Source of the DNA: a virus
Reading direction: 5' to 3' (one strand)
Virus record (IMG/VR): IMGVR_UViG_3300027763_000183
Location: 1-28,967 of that record
DNA: 28,967 bases
This document shows positions 14,849 to 20,995 of this stretch, piece after piece; the stretch's first letter is position 1; each line of letters begins with the position of its first letter. The position numbers were made by a program, and so were the translations under genes. The notes under the pieces were generated by a model. That model was not told where the DNA came from. It worked only from the letters and a program-made list of their open reading frames with translations, and ran no database searches.

Positions 14849-16085
14849 TCTTCAAAGATAGCAATAAATCTTTGATTTGCAAATATGACACCCCAGTAAA
14901 AAATTCATGATTCTCTGTAACCTTGATTATTGTTCCATCCTTCATTGTTATTTTATACATCTTATCGGGCGTTGTTTTGTGTATTGGAGTTGCCAATACT
15001 CTGCGCCACTCGTTGATGTCTTTGTCTTGATTGTAAGAAAGAACATAATCTTTTGTTGTGATTTCTGATATTGGAACAACCCCTCTTCTTGTGTGAATTA
15101 ATTGTTCTTTATCAAAACATCCTGGAACGCCCGAACATACAACCAACTCACCTCTGTTCCAACTCAACAACTTGTCAGTATCATTCATCGCAACAGTGGC
15201 TCCCTTAGGGTATCCGTCTGATCTATAAGTAAAAATCAAATCCCTATAGTCTAGGGCCTCAGATAATTCTTTGATTGGTAATAACTTAGCTTCTTTGAAT
15301 AAGTTACCCAAGTATTCTGATCCGTACAACTTAAGTACATCGTTGGCATCCTTGCAATCATCAGGGAAGGATACAACATAAACATCAGAGTGTTCAAACC
15401 TTCTAGCCAAGTCATCTCTTAACTTTCTTCCAGGAGCATCGCTATCTGTAGCTAAGATGATCTTTTTATTCTCGAAGTACTGATAGGAATTATCCAGCCA
15501 CTCTAAGTTGTTTGTATTTACATTGGCTCCTCCGGGACAAGATACAACGTGTGGATAACCTGACTGATGCCATACCATTGTTTCTTCTTCTCCCTCGCAG
15601 ATAATAACGTAGTCAGATTCTTTAATTGAATTAAGATTGTAAGCAATCTTCTTTGCTCCGGTAACCATTTTAAATAGTTTAGTCGAAGTCTTAAATTTTA
15701 TATTCACAAGGGACATATCATCGTAATAGTTAAAACAAACTGTTAGATGTTTCTTTCCATCTTGTGGCATGGTTTCTACAGCCATAGTGATCCGGAAGGA
15801 TTCTACCGTTAAAGGCAGGATCCCCCGTCCACTAAAGTATGCCTGTATTCTACCATCAGGGCCCTCTTTTCTTGGTTCAGGCACATTGTATTGGCGTGCT
15901 GATGCTGAACCGCTCCACTGGCAATTGTGGCATTTGTATAATCCTGTATCGATGTTAACCGATAAGCAAGGATCATTTTGTTTTTTCCTAGTGCTTGAGC
16001 ACTTAGGACATTTAGTTTTTATAAGACCACTAAATTGGCCTTTGGTATCAATACCTAATTTTGATAATTCGCTTTGGTAACTCAT
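14814..16085 (-). CDS. Split primase-helicase, N-terminal part: primase plus intein N half
   Basis: T7 gp4-like. A zinc finger (C26-P-K-C29 and C52-H-N-C55), then an RNA-polymerase/Toprim primase with IICEGEEETM (E164) and ILATDSDAPG (D214, D216) and a linker. The start of the helicase ends at CSGVPG (residue 322), midway through Walker A. Residues 323-423 are the N half of an intein (starts CFDKEQLIHTRRG; block B DGTIIKVTENHEFFT), followed by a stop. After trans-splicing with the downstream gene the loop reads GVPGSGKST and the enzyme is about 561 residues, close to T7 gp4 (566). It primes and unwinds at the fork. Confidence 0.9.
   Translation of the reverse strand: MSYQSELSKLGIDTKGQFSGLIKTKCPKCSSTRKKQNDPCLSVNIDTGLYKCHNCQWSGSASARQYNVPEPRKEGPDGRIQAYFSGRGILPLTVESFRITMAVETMPQDGKKHLTVCFNYYDDMSLVNIKFKTSTKLFKMVTGAKKIAYNLNSIKESDYVIICEGEEETMVWHQSGYPHVVSCPGGANVNTNNLEWLDNSYQYFENKKIILATDSDAPGRKLRDDLARRFEHSDVYVVSFPDDCKDANDVLKLYGSEYLGNLFKEAKLLPIKELSEALDYRDLIFTYRSDGYPKGATVAMNDTDKLLSWNRGELVVCSGVPGCFDKEQLIHTRRGVVPISEITTKDYVLSYNQDKDINEWRRVLATPIHKTTPDKMYKITMKDGTIIKVTENHEFFTGVSYLQIKDLLLSLKNDKNMEENTSI
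14817..15119 (-). mobile_element. Split intein, N-terminal half (101 aa)
   Basis: Cys323 to Ile423 of the primase gene. Cys at the splice junction, block A (CFDKEQLIHT), block B with Thr390 and His393 (VTENHEFF). The frame then ends in TAA; the last 11 codons overlap the HNH gene. About 100 residues is typical for a split-intein N half. Confidence 0.88.
14853..14882 (-). promoter_or_regulatory. Bacteroidota-type promoter of the HNH endonuclease gene
   Basis: On the minus strand TTG (14880-14882), 19 bases, TATCTTTG (14853-14860). This matches the Bacteroidota sigma-ABfr consensus in both boxes and in spacing. It lies inside the 3' end of the N-half gene. TTTG ends 4 bases before the HNH ATG, so the transcript is probably leaderless. 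It could also supply the helicase C half. Confidence 0.72.
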
Positions 16086-16396
16086 ACAATTAATTTATTA
16101 TTTTTCTTTTCCCATTCTTTCCATTGCTTGGTAGCAAGTTTCCAGTTCTTCATTTTGTTCTTACCAACCATCCAACCTTTTGATCCATAGAAACTTACGA
16201 ACTGGTCTGCATATTCCTTGGGTCTCAGATAACCTTGCTCTTTCAAATGACTCTCTACTTCCTGTAAAGAAGGGGGAACAAATTTACTACTTTTAGGAGC
16301 CTGTTTAACTAAAGTTATCAACATTTCTTTATCTTCCTCGCTTACTTCTTTAAGCTTATAGATAATTCTGGATAGATGAATTAGTAAGTCGTTCAT
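16082..16396 (-). CDS. Replication-associated small protein, 104 aa (GWMVGKNKMKNW motif)
   Basis: The C-terminal half, YADQFVSFYGSKGWMVGKNK then MKNWKLATKQWKEWEK, is a motif found at the end of many phage replication and loader proteins: F-x-x-F-Y-x-x-x-G-W, then W-x-x-A-x-x-x-W. The N-terminal half is helical and charged. Its place directly before the primase-helicase (four-base overlap with both neighbours) suggests a loader or replisome accessory. The motif is real, the role is inference. Confidence 0.65.
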   Translation of the reverse strand: MNDLLIHLSRIIYKLKEVSEEDKEMLITLVKQAPKSSKFVPPSLQEVESHLKEQGYLRPKEYADQFVSFYGSKGWMVGKNKMKNWKLATKQWKEWEKKNNKLIV

Positions 16397-16794
16397 ACTT
16401 GATTTGTAATTTCTAGTTTCTTGATTGCATCATAATACATTTGGGCTTGTAATGGAGACATCTTAGGCATCTCCAAGTAATTATTGTATTTCGTTACTCC
16501 GTTTATTACAGTTGCGTGATCTCTGTCGCTTAAACTTCTGCCAATTTCTTTTAGAGTATATCCGTACACTTTCTTGGCTATATACATAAAGCAATGTCTT
16601 GGTCTTACAGATACTTGAGATCTTCCTTTTTTAACTATGTCAGCTACTGAGACCCCAGAGACTTCAGATACTACCTGGAGTATTAGATTTAAATCTGCCG
16701 GCTTGTTTGTTAATGTTCTACCCAAATGAAACTTGATACTTTCTAGTTCGGTTTCTATTTCTTTTTTTCTACTTAGTAGATCTTCTTTTGTCAT
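16393..16794 (-). CDS. DnaA domain IV-like DNA-binding protein, 133 aa
   Basis: After an N-terminal coiled coil (about residues 3-30) come ILQVVSEVSGVSVADIVKKG (about 37-56), RPRHCFMYIAKKVYGYTLKE and IGRSLSDRDHATVINGVTKY (about 67-106). This is the DnaA C-terminal domain with its signature (RDH-[AT]-T-V), which reads DnaA boxes. The AAA+ ATPase domain is absent, so it cannot act as a full initiator. It may mark the phage origin, compete with host DnaA, or regulate transcription. Gene order (recombinase, this gene, loader-like gene, primase) favours replication. Confidence 0.8.
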   Translation of the reverse strand: MTKEDLLSRKKEIETELESIKFHLGRTLTNKPADLNLILQVVSEVSGVSVADIVKKGRSQVSVRPRHCFMYIAKKVYGYTLKEIGRSLSDRDHATVINGVTKYNNYLEMPKMSPLQAQMYYDAIKKLEITNQV

Positions 16795-17504
16795 AAGTTT
16801 AAATGTTTTGTATAAATTGAATTGTCAACTATTTTTTTAATTGTGCTTTGTGTGAACTTACCACCTTTCTTTCCAATAAGTCCTTTGTTATTTAAAGTGG
16901 AAGCTATGTTAAAGTAAGATACTCCAGTCGACTTCATGTCGAATACAGTACTTACGATTTCCATTTCTTCTGGAATGATTATGAGCTGATCGTTTATCTT
17001 TTTAAATCCTAATGGTGTAGGACCACAGTAAACTTTCTCCTGATCCTTGAGATGATGCATCACACTGGTAATCAATTCACTGCGTTGATTGGATTCAAAC
17101 TCAGCGAAAGCAGCAATCATTTGCATCATTAACTTACCGTGAGATGTAGATGTATCGGCCTGAAAGTCTTGCGTGTAAAAAGATACGCCATGCTTTTCTA
17201 AGTATTCAATCCACTTAAGTGTATCTTTTAGATTACGACCGAACCTAGACAAAGAGTAAACAACTATAACATCGATTTGTTTTTTTTCTACAAGCTTTAT
17301 CATCTGCATAAACTGAGGTCTATTCTCAAACTTCCTACCTGATACGCCAGGATCTGAAAATCGATAATCCAAATCATATCCGTTGTACTTACAGAATGAT
17401 TCCAACTTGTCTATCTGATTATCTATCGATGATCCATCCTCAACTTGCATTGTGGTAGATACCCTCGTATAGATGGCTGCTCTTTTTACTTTACGAATTT
17501 CCAT
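16791..17504 (-). CDS. Serine recombinase, short form (237 aa)
   Basis: I choose the ATG at 17504 (MEIRKVKRAAIYTRVS), which places the catalytic Ser at residue 16. The resolvase core follows: DNQIDKLESFCKYNGYDLDY, DPGVSGRKFENRPQFMQM, VIVVYSLSRFGRNLKDTLKW and GKLMMQMIAAFAEFESNQRSE. Then comes a partial recombinase domain (GPTPLGFKK...GVSYFNIASTLNNKGL) ending at IVDNSIYTKHLNL. The zinc-ribbon and coiled coil of large serine integrases are missing. It could integrate or invert DNA, or resolve multimers. No attachment site is recognisable nearby. An alternative start at 17537 would add 11 residues without motif. Confidence 0.86.
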   Translation of the reverse strand: MEIRKVKRAAIYTRVSTTMQVEDGSSIDNQIDKLESFCKYNGYDLDYRFSDPGVSGRKFENRPQFMQMIKLVEKKQIDVIVVYSLSRFGRNLKDTLKWIEYLEKHGVSFYTQDFQADTSTSHGKLMMQMIAAFAEFESNQRSELITSVMHHLKDQEKVYCGPTPLGFKKINDQLIIIPEEMEIVSTVFDMKSTGVSYFNIASTLNNKGLIGKKGGKFTQSTIKKIVDNSIYTKHLNL

Positions 17505-17788
17505 AATAAAACCGTTAAAATCATTTTGAATGACCACATGAGGACTGGATAAATATAATCTCTAAGGATATAACCAAGCCAGAATGGGGAAAACATAAGA
17601 CTTGTACCTAGCCAGTACTCAATAAAAAAGAGACACTTGTTTTTATACTTGACTCCTCTGTATGCAACCTCCTCAAGCTCAACCATTTCTTTAAACATAT
17701 CCATTCCGCACTTGGTTGTTTCAGGAACCTTTCTGTATTCAGCATAGTTACTGCCGAAGTTTAAAAGGTAATTTCTTATTTTTTTCAT
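17486..17788 (-). CDS. Small membrane protein, 100 aa, two C-terminal helices
   Basis: A polar, Lys/Glu-rich N-terminal half, then two hydrophobic segments (about residues 54-73 and 77-97, FFIEYWLGTSLMFSPFWLGY and VLMWSFKMILTVLLWKF). Two helices with a short loop at a charged RDY fit a class II holin-like hairpin, but the recombinase gene next door gives no support for lysis. Overlap with the upstream gene is 41 bases; an internal Met at 17704 would avoid it. Function open. Confidence 0.5.
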   Translation of the reverse strand: MKKIRNYLLNFGSNYAEYRKVPETTKCGMDMFKEMVELEEVAYRGVKYKNKCLFFIEYWLGTSLMFSPFWLGYILRDYIYPVLMWSFKMILTVLLWKFVK

Positions 17789-17942
17789 GATCTATTTCTT
17801 CTTCTAGTTCGTAAATAATATCTTTGAGTTCTTCTTTTTCAGCATCTATTCCATATACATAACCTACATTTAACTGATCAGTTAAGTTGATGTTCCAAGT
17901 AATACCAGGAGCTTCTATTGTTGATCTATAAACTTTTATCAT
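17748..17942 (-). CDS. Hypothetical protein, 64 aa
   Basis: Short protein with a beta-like first half (MIKVYRSTIEAPGITWNINL) and an acidic helical second half (EKEELKDIIYELEEEIDHEK). Its start follows a strong Shine-Dalgarno cassette (ACATACGGAGGTAACAAATG) shared with another junction nearby. No family recognised. Confidence 0.55.
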   Translation of the reverse strand: MIKVYRSTIEAPGITWNINLTDQLNVGYVYGIDAEKEELKDIIYELEEEIDHEKNKKLPFKLRQ

Positions 17943-18136
17943 TTGTTACCTCCGTATGTTTTTATTTCTTCTTTAACAAGCATCCAAAATGTAATTGTAT
18001 CTAATCTTTTCATTTTTGAATTACTTGATTGTGGGTATGTTGGCATTGAATGGATTATTTCATTAACTACTTTTATTGCTAAATTCTTACCAAAAGTAGA
18101 TATTAGTTCATTTGCTTTTTCTGTTACGTTATTCAT
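17939..18136 (-). CDS. Small phage protein, paralogue of the 6937-7194 gene, 65 aa
   Basis: EKANELISTFGKNLAIKVVN then a helical part with FWMLVKEEIKTYGGNK. The scheme KAxELI...A.K.V.EI...V...I matches the AKQCALIAVDEI family described at 6937-7194. The C-terminal TYGGNK comes from a Shine-Dalgarno cassette also present at the end of the 18345-18554 gene. Function unknown. Confidence 0.6.
   Translation of the reverse strand: MNNVTEKANELISTFGKNLAIKVVNEIIHSMPTYPQSSNSKMKRLDTITFWMLVKEEIKTYGGNK
17940..17959 (-). promoter_or_regulatory. Shine-Dalgarno coupling cassette, copy 1
   Basis: Minus-strand ACATACGGAGGTAACAAATG holds a GGAGGT ribosome site, the last codons of the upstream gene (TYGGNK) and the next ATG. 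It recurs with one change at 18346-18365. Bacteroidota genes rarely use such strong sites. Confidence 0.65.
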
Positions 18137-18348
18137 TTGTTACCAATATTTTGTTTTAAATATTCTTCTTTAAATAATTCATAAACCCTATAATGTCTAC
18201 CTTTCTTATCTTCCCAAATACTCCGACAATTGTATTTATTTATTAAATCACCATAAATATTTGTAATAAATTTTAAATCAAGTTCAATTGCTTCTTTTTC
18301 AGTAAGAATCTTAAATGCTCTATAATAAAATAATTTTATCTCTTTCAT
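18133..18348 (-). CDS. Hypothetical protein, 71 aa
   Basis: Basic-acidic mixed protein with Tyr/Phe-rich ends (MKEIKLFYYRAFKILTEKEA then YLKQNIGNK). No motif, signal or membrane segment. It is coupled by four-base overlaps on both sides, and its start uses the second copy of the Shine-Dalgarno cassette. Not recognised. Confidence 0.55.
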   Translation of the reverse strand: MKEIKLFYYRAFKILTEKEAIELDLKFITNIYGDLINKYNCRSIWEDKKGRHYRVYELFKEEYLKQNIGNK

Positions 18349-18554
18349 TTATTACCTCCGTATGTTTCGTTGTAGTAAGTTTCAGCAGTATTTGGCGAAA
18401 GTACATCTCCAAATAATAAAGCATCTATTATCTGCTCCTTCTCCATTTCTTTGGCTTTCTCAAGTCCGTTGAATTGCTTAACGATGTAGTTCTGAGTATC
18501 TTTTGGAATTAAATTCCATAGTGTCTCTACTGCGGTTTGTTGTTTATCGTTCAT
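18345..18554 (-). CDS. KQTAVEWL / AKEMEKEQIIDA family protein, 69 aa
   Basis: MNDKQQTAVETLWNLIPKDT, then EKAKEMEKEQIIDALLFGD and YYNETYGGNK. This set of motifs is typical of a small helical protein family found many times over in Bacteroidota phages. It is a paralogue of the gene at 12944-13177. The terminal YYNETYGG is a conserved feature of the family, and here it is encoded by the Shine-Dalgarno cassette of the next gene. Function unknown. Confidence 0.75.
   Translation of the reverse strand: MNDKQQTAVETLWNLIPKDTQNYIVKQFNGLEKAKEMEKEQIIDALLFGDVLSPNTAETYYNETYGGNK
18346..18365 (-). promoter_or_regulatory. Shine-Dalgarno coupling cassette, copy 2
   Basis: ACATACGGAGGTAATAAATG on the minus strand, 19 of 20 bases identical to the copy at 17940-17959. 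It gives the ribosome site for the 71-residue gene and ends the preceding gene with TYGGNK. Confidence 0.65.
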
Positions 18555-18951
18555 TTTGTGCTACTAAAAATTGTTCCATGTCATTGTATGTTTCGTAATC
18601 TCCAGATGAGTCCCCGGCTTTATACCATCTCAACTCTTCCTCTCCATTGGTAGTTCCCTTCATCATTCTGCCTTGAAATAAGTGAAGTGTTTTTACATCC
18701 GATTCAGGTATAACATTTATATGACTGATAATCAAGCCTTTCCATGCTTTGTCAAATCTTCCCATGTCTGAACCCGAAGAAATGTAAGGACCACCACTCG
18801 GATCAACCATTGTATAGTTCTGTTGATCTCTTTGTTCATCTGTTACCCAACCATATCGAAAGTATTCACCTCCAATCATTTTCATTTCCCAATCTCTATC
18901 TTTCATGAAGAGAATCTTATCTCCGTAACGATTTATAAATTGTATTGTCAT
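18544..18951 (-). CDS. Hypothetical protein, 135 aa
   Basis: Aromatic-rich protein (FINRYGDKILFMKDRDWEMK, GGEYFRYGWV) with a Gly/Ser segment (DPSGGPYISSGSDMGRF) and a charged end. It looks like a compact mixed alpha/beta fold. No catalytic motif or Cys cluster. It overlaps the next gene by 11 bases. Family not recognised. Confidence 0.65.
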   Translation of the reverse strand: MTIQFINRYGDKILFMKDRDWEMKMIGGEYFRYGWVTDEQRDQQNYTMVDPSGGPYISSGSDMGRFDKAWKGLIISHINVIPESDVKTLHLFQGRMMKGTTNGEEELRWYKAGDSSGDYETYNDMEQFLVAQNER

Positions 18952-18953
18952 GA

Positions 18954-19151
18954 TTAATCTTGTCTTAGTGCATAAGTGATGTCAATGTTGTGAGCACCCT
19001 GTCCCAACGTTGTTTCTTTAAATGCTTTTTTCATTGATTTTGTCCAGTTAAGATCCGGAGAGCCAAGGTTATTAATAAACTCTTGGACTGGCTCCGAATT
19101 AAATGTTCTATCTGTGTGTTCTATTTCTATTTTAATTACTACTGTCTTCAT
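18954..19151 (-). CDS. Hypothetical protein, 65 aa
   Basis: Begins with a beta strand (MKTVVIKIEIEHTDRTF) similar in style to the 20722-20994 gene (MKTVTIKTRAVYHKIAEVTI), followed by a helix and a second strand (NIDITYALRQ). It might share a small ferredoxin-like fold with that gene, but similarity is limited to the first strand. It overlaps the upstream gene by 20 bases. Confidence 0.55.
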   Translation of the reverse strand: MKTVVIKIEIEHTDRTFNSEPVQEFINNLGSPDLNWTKSMKKAFKETTLGQGAHNIDITYALRQD

Positions 19152-19386
19152 CGCTCAATAATGCTTGAATGATTCTTTTTGCTTTAGGGTAACTAGTAGT
19201 AGTAAATTCACCACTTGGTCCGATTGAGAACTGCCAAACGCCTCGGTTCTTTTCATCTTCATCAATACAAAGAAATAGTTCCATTGAATCGAGAGTAAAG
19301 TAGTGATAAACCAAACTGTCTCCAGTCTTTTCTGTAGTTAAGGTGTGCTTCTTGAAACCTAAACTGATTGCTTCTTTTAGTGTCAT
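19132..19386 (-). CDS. Hypothetical protein, 84 aa
   Basis: Contains LVYHYFTLDSMELFLCIDED and WQFSIGPSGEFTTTSYPKAK, then helix RIIQALLSDED. The order beta-beta-alpha suggests a small sensor-like or binding fold. No known motif. It starts in a four-base overlap with the upstream gene. Confidence 0.55.
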   Translation of the reverse strand: MTLKEAISLGFKKHTLTTEKTGDSLVYHYFTLDSMELFLCIDEDEKNRGVWQFSIGPSGEFTTTSYPKAKRIIQALLSDEDSSN

Positions 19387-19667
19387 GATAAGTTTATAGT
19401 TAATATTTTGTTTGTTTTGTCTATGTCCATACTAATCTTTTGAAAATCATTTTCAGCTTTCTCAAATATATTTAGCCTGTTTAGTTGTATCATTGGTGTT
19501 TTAGTATGATTAGCTACTAAAATATTTTCAATGGTGTCTAAATTAAAATCAGAATTGGCTTCTTTTAATTTTTCTTCAAGCATTTTTGCTTTTGCTTCGA
19601 GTGCTCTACCATTCTCTTCGAGATTGTTGAGGTGTCTCATCAGGGTTTGTATTTCGCTATTTGTCAT
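19383..19667 (-). CDS. Coiled-coil protein, 94 aa
   Basis: Residues about 8-40 form a heptad-like helix (LMRHLNNLEENGRALEAKAK then MLEEKLKEA). The rest is hydrophilic with a short strand at the end (NKILTINLS). It is probably a small oligomeric protein. Four-base overlaps on both sides. Function unknown. Confidence 0.55.
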   Translation of the reverse strand: MTNSEIQTLMRHLNNLEENGRALEAKAKMLEEKLKEANSDFNLDTIENILVANHTKTPMIQLNRLNIFEKAENDFQKISMDIDKTNKILTINLS

Positions 19668-19879
19668 GGTTTCTTTGGTTTATATTGTTTTCTAATTTCT
19701 TTGTGTAAGTATTTAAATACATCGTTATACTCCAGAGTTTGATCTGGTTCAACAGTACTCATTGCTTTTGGTTTGCCTGGTTCCGGATAAGAAATTGAAG
19801 GGGCCTCCTCAGACCCCATCATACCATAAAACAAATCAAAACAAGTACCAATCTTGTTCTTAATTAGTGTGATTATCAT
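19664..19879 (-). CDS. Hypothetical protein, 71 aa
   Basis: MIITLIKNKIGTCFDLFYGM, then a Pro/Glu-rich loop (EAPSISYPEPGKPKAMS) and a helical Lys-rich end (YLHKEIRKQYKPKKP). It is directly downstream of the lysin gene and overlaps it by four bases, so it could belong to the lysis genes. No membrane helix is strong enough to call a holin. Confidence 0.5.
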   Translation of the reverse strand: MIITLIKNKIGTCFDLFYGMMGSEEAPSISYPEPGKPKAMSTVEPDQTLEYNDVFKYLHKEIRKQYKPKKP

Positions 19880-20391
19880 TTAAAAGTTTTAATTAGTTTA
19901 ACATATGAATCAGATGTAGCATATTTGCCATCTATATTCTTTAAATATCTATTTTGTATTAGTATGTAATCTTTGATACAATCCCTGTATGTTTTATAAA
20001 CGCAGTGATCATTCTTCATACCTATTACATATTTGCTTTTGCTTGTTTTAATTCCTGCAAAGTTTTTATTTTCTATTGTTACTTTAGATTTGAAGTGAGA
20101 ACTTTCTATTTTGAATTGTGCTAATGCTACACCCGGTAACACACAATCGTTACTAACTAACTCCCTCATGATCCCACTATCACTCAGAGTTATGTCATTC
20201 AAAGTGTCGTGGTAAATTAAAGTGCGGTACATAGTCGTGACTTTTGTTTTGAAATTGTACGGCAAATATAATATCAACATAATATTCAGTGTCACAGAAA
20301 TGTAAAATAATCGTTTCCATTTCTTTACGGATGGGATTTTATTTAACTCGGATCCGGAAAATAATTGTAAGTTCTTGTCTATAAATAACAT
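19876..20391 (-). CDS. Membrane-anchored glucosaminidase-type lysin, 171 aa
   Basis: An N-terminal cytoplasmic stretch, a hydrophobic helix (about residues 28-45, LFYISVTLNIMLILYL) and an outside catalytic domain. The core reads GVALAQFKIESSHFKSKVTI (Glu in FKIESSH, about residue 96) and NKNFAGIKTSKSKYVIG, then YKTYRDCIKDYILIQNRYL. This is the endo-beta-N-acetylglucosaminidase fold (PF01832-like; A-Q-x-x-x-E-S, N-x-F-G-I-K). It would cut peptidoglycan at lysis; the single N-terminal helix suggests a signal-anchor lysin. A spanin candidate is at 5313-5738. Confidence 0.82.
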   Translation of the reverse strand: MLFIDKNLQLFSGSELNKIPSVKKWKRLFYISVTLNIMLILYLPYNFKTKVTTMYRTLIYHDTLNDITLSDSGIMRELVSNDCVLPGVALAQFKIESSHFKSKVTIENKNFAGIKTSKSKYVIGMKNDHCVYKTYRDCIKDYILIQNRYLKNIDGKYATSDSYVKLIKTFK

Positions 20392-20395
20392 AGTA

Positions 20396-20722
20396 TTAAT
20401 ATAAGGTTAGTTCAGATTCTTTATTTAAAAATTCTTCTTCAAGTTCTTTGTAAAGAGTTAGTTCAAAGTCATGACGTTCTGGGGCCTCACTCCATTTTTT
20501 AATTTGAGCCAGCTGATAGAATACATTTTGAAACGACATCTTAAACGTAGATGCAATATCATCATGATGCACCCCTTTATTGTAAAGGAGTGCAATACAT
20601 ACATTTCTTATCTTGGCATATCTTTTCTTATTGCGTAGTAAGAAGAACTCAGTTCTATCTACACCACTAACCGCAATGGTAATATCCACTATGCGATTTC
20701 TTATTTGTGTTACTCTATCCAT
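20396..20722 (-). CDS. Second DnaA domain IV-like protein, 108 aa
   Basis: I use the ATG at 20722, which overlaps the previous stop by one base (TAATG), not the TTG upstream. The segment KKRYAKIRNVCIALLYNKGV then HHDDIASTFKMSFQNVFYQL follows the layout of DnaA domain IV (R-x-x-x-x-A-L, I-x-x-x-F, then V-x-x-x-x). The strict RDH-T-V signature is replaced by MSFQNVF, so homology is weaker than for the 16393-16794 gene. It could instead be a generic HTH protein of the sigma-70 region 4 type. DNA binding is likely. Confidence 0.6.
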   Translation of the reverse strand: MDRVTQIRNRIVDITIAVSGVDRTEFFLLRNKKRYAKIRNVCIALLYNKGVHHDDIASTFKMSFQNVFYQLAQIKKWSEAPERHDFELTLYKELEEEFLNKESELTLY

Positions 20723-20994
20723 TAGCAATGTCCTCCGAAAGTTATTTGTCCATTCTCAAATACATCGTACCTTGTTTCACTTTCACAATCTCTATCCTCA
20801 AACTCATCACTTAATCCAAAGCCGTAATCTAATACAGCCTCACTGAGTTTATCATCTAGCTCATCTACAAACATGTTCTCATTATCCCAAATCCAATCTC
20901 TAACATCTTCGTCTTGAATATGATCAGGAACCTCAATGGTTACTTCTGCTATCTTATGATATACAGCACGGGTTTTAATTGTTACAGTCTTCAT
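20722..20994 (-). CDS. Hypothetical protein, 90 aa
   Basis: I take the ATG at 20994, directly after the upstream stop, because the longer reading (from 21012) overlaps the neighbour without need. The product MKTVTIKTRAVYHKIAEVTI opens with two strands, then is strongly acidic (VDELDDKLSEAVLDYG, EFEDRDCESETRYDV). DNA mimicry is possible from charge alone, but it is not demonstrated. Family unknown. Confidence 0.6.
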   Translation of the reverse strand: MKTVTIKTRAVYHKIAEVTIEVPDHIQDEDVRDWIWDNENMFVDELDDKLSEAVLDYGFGLSDEFEDRDCESETRYDVFENGQITFGGHC

Positions 20995-20995
20995 A

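Noticed and set aside
4025-15558. DnaA boxes at 4025, 7937 and 15550
   Set aside because: They lie inside coding sequence, and about two such words are expected by chance in a window of this composition.
15769-16080. Plus-strand ORF of 103 codons opposite the primase gene
   Set aside because: It is a shadow of the zinc-finger and linker of the primase; the opposite strand has clear motifs.
13476-16085. A sequencing frameshift as cause of the split helicase
   Set aside because: A complete HNH endonuclease with its own start, stop and promoter separates the halves, and the C half has its own ATG; a single indel cannot create this arrangement.
19803-19813. GGCCTCCTCAG as a further copy of the dispersed word
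   Set aside because: It has a three-base insertion; I counted only exact GGHCTCAG copies. Single-mismatch sites (such as 1971, 2039, 3155, 12209, 20483, 26907) were also left out.
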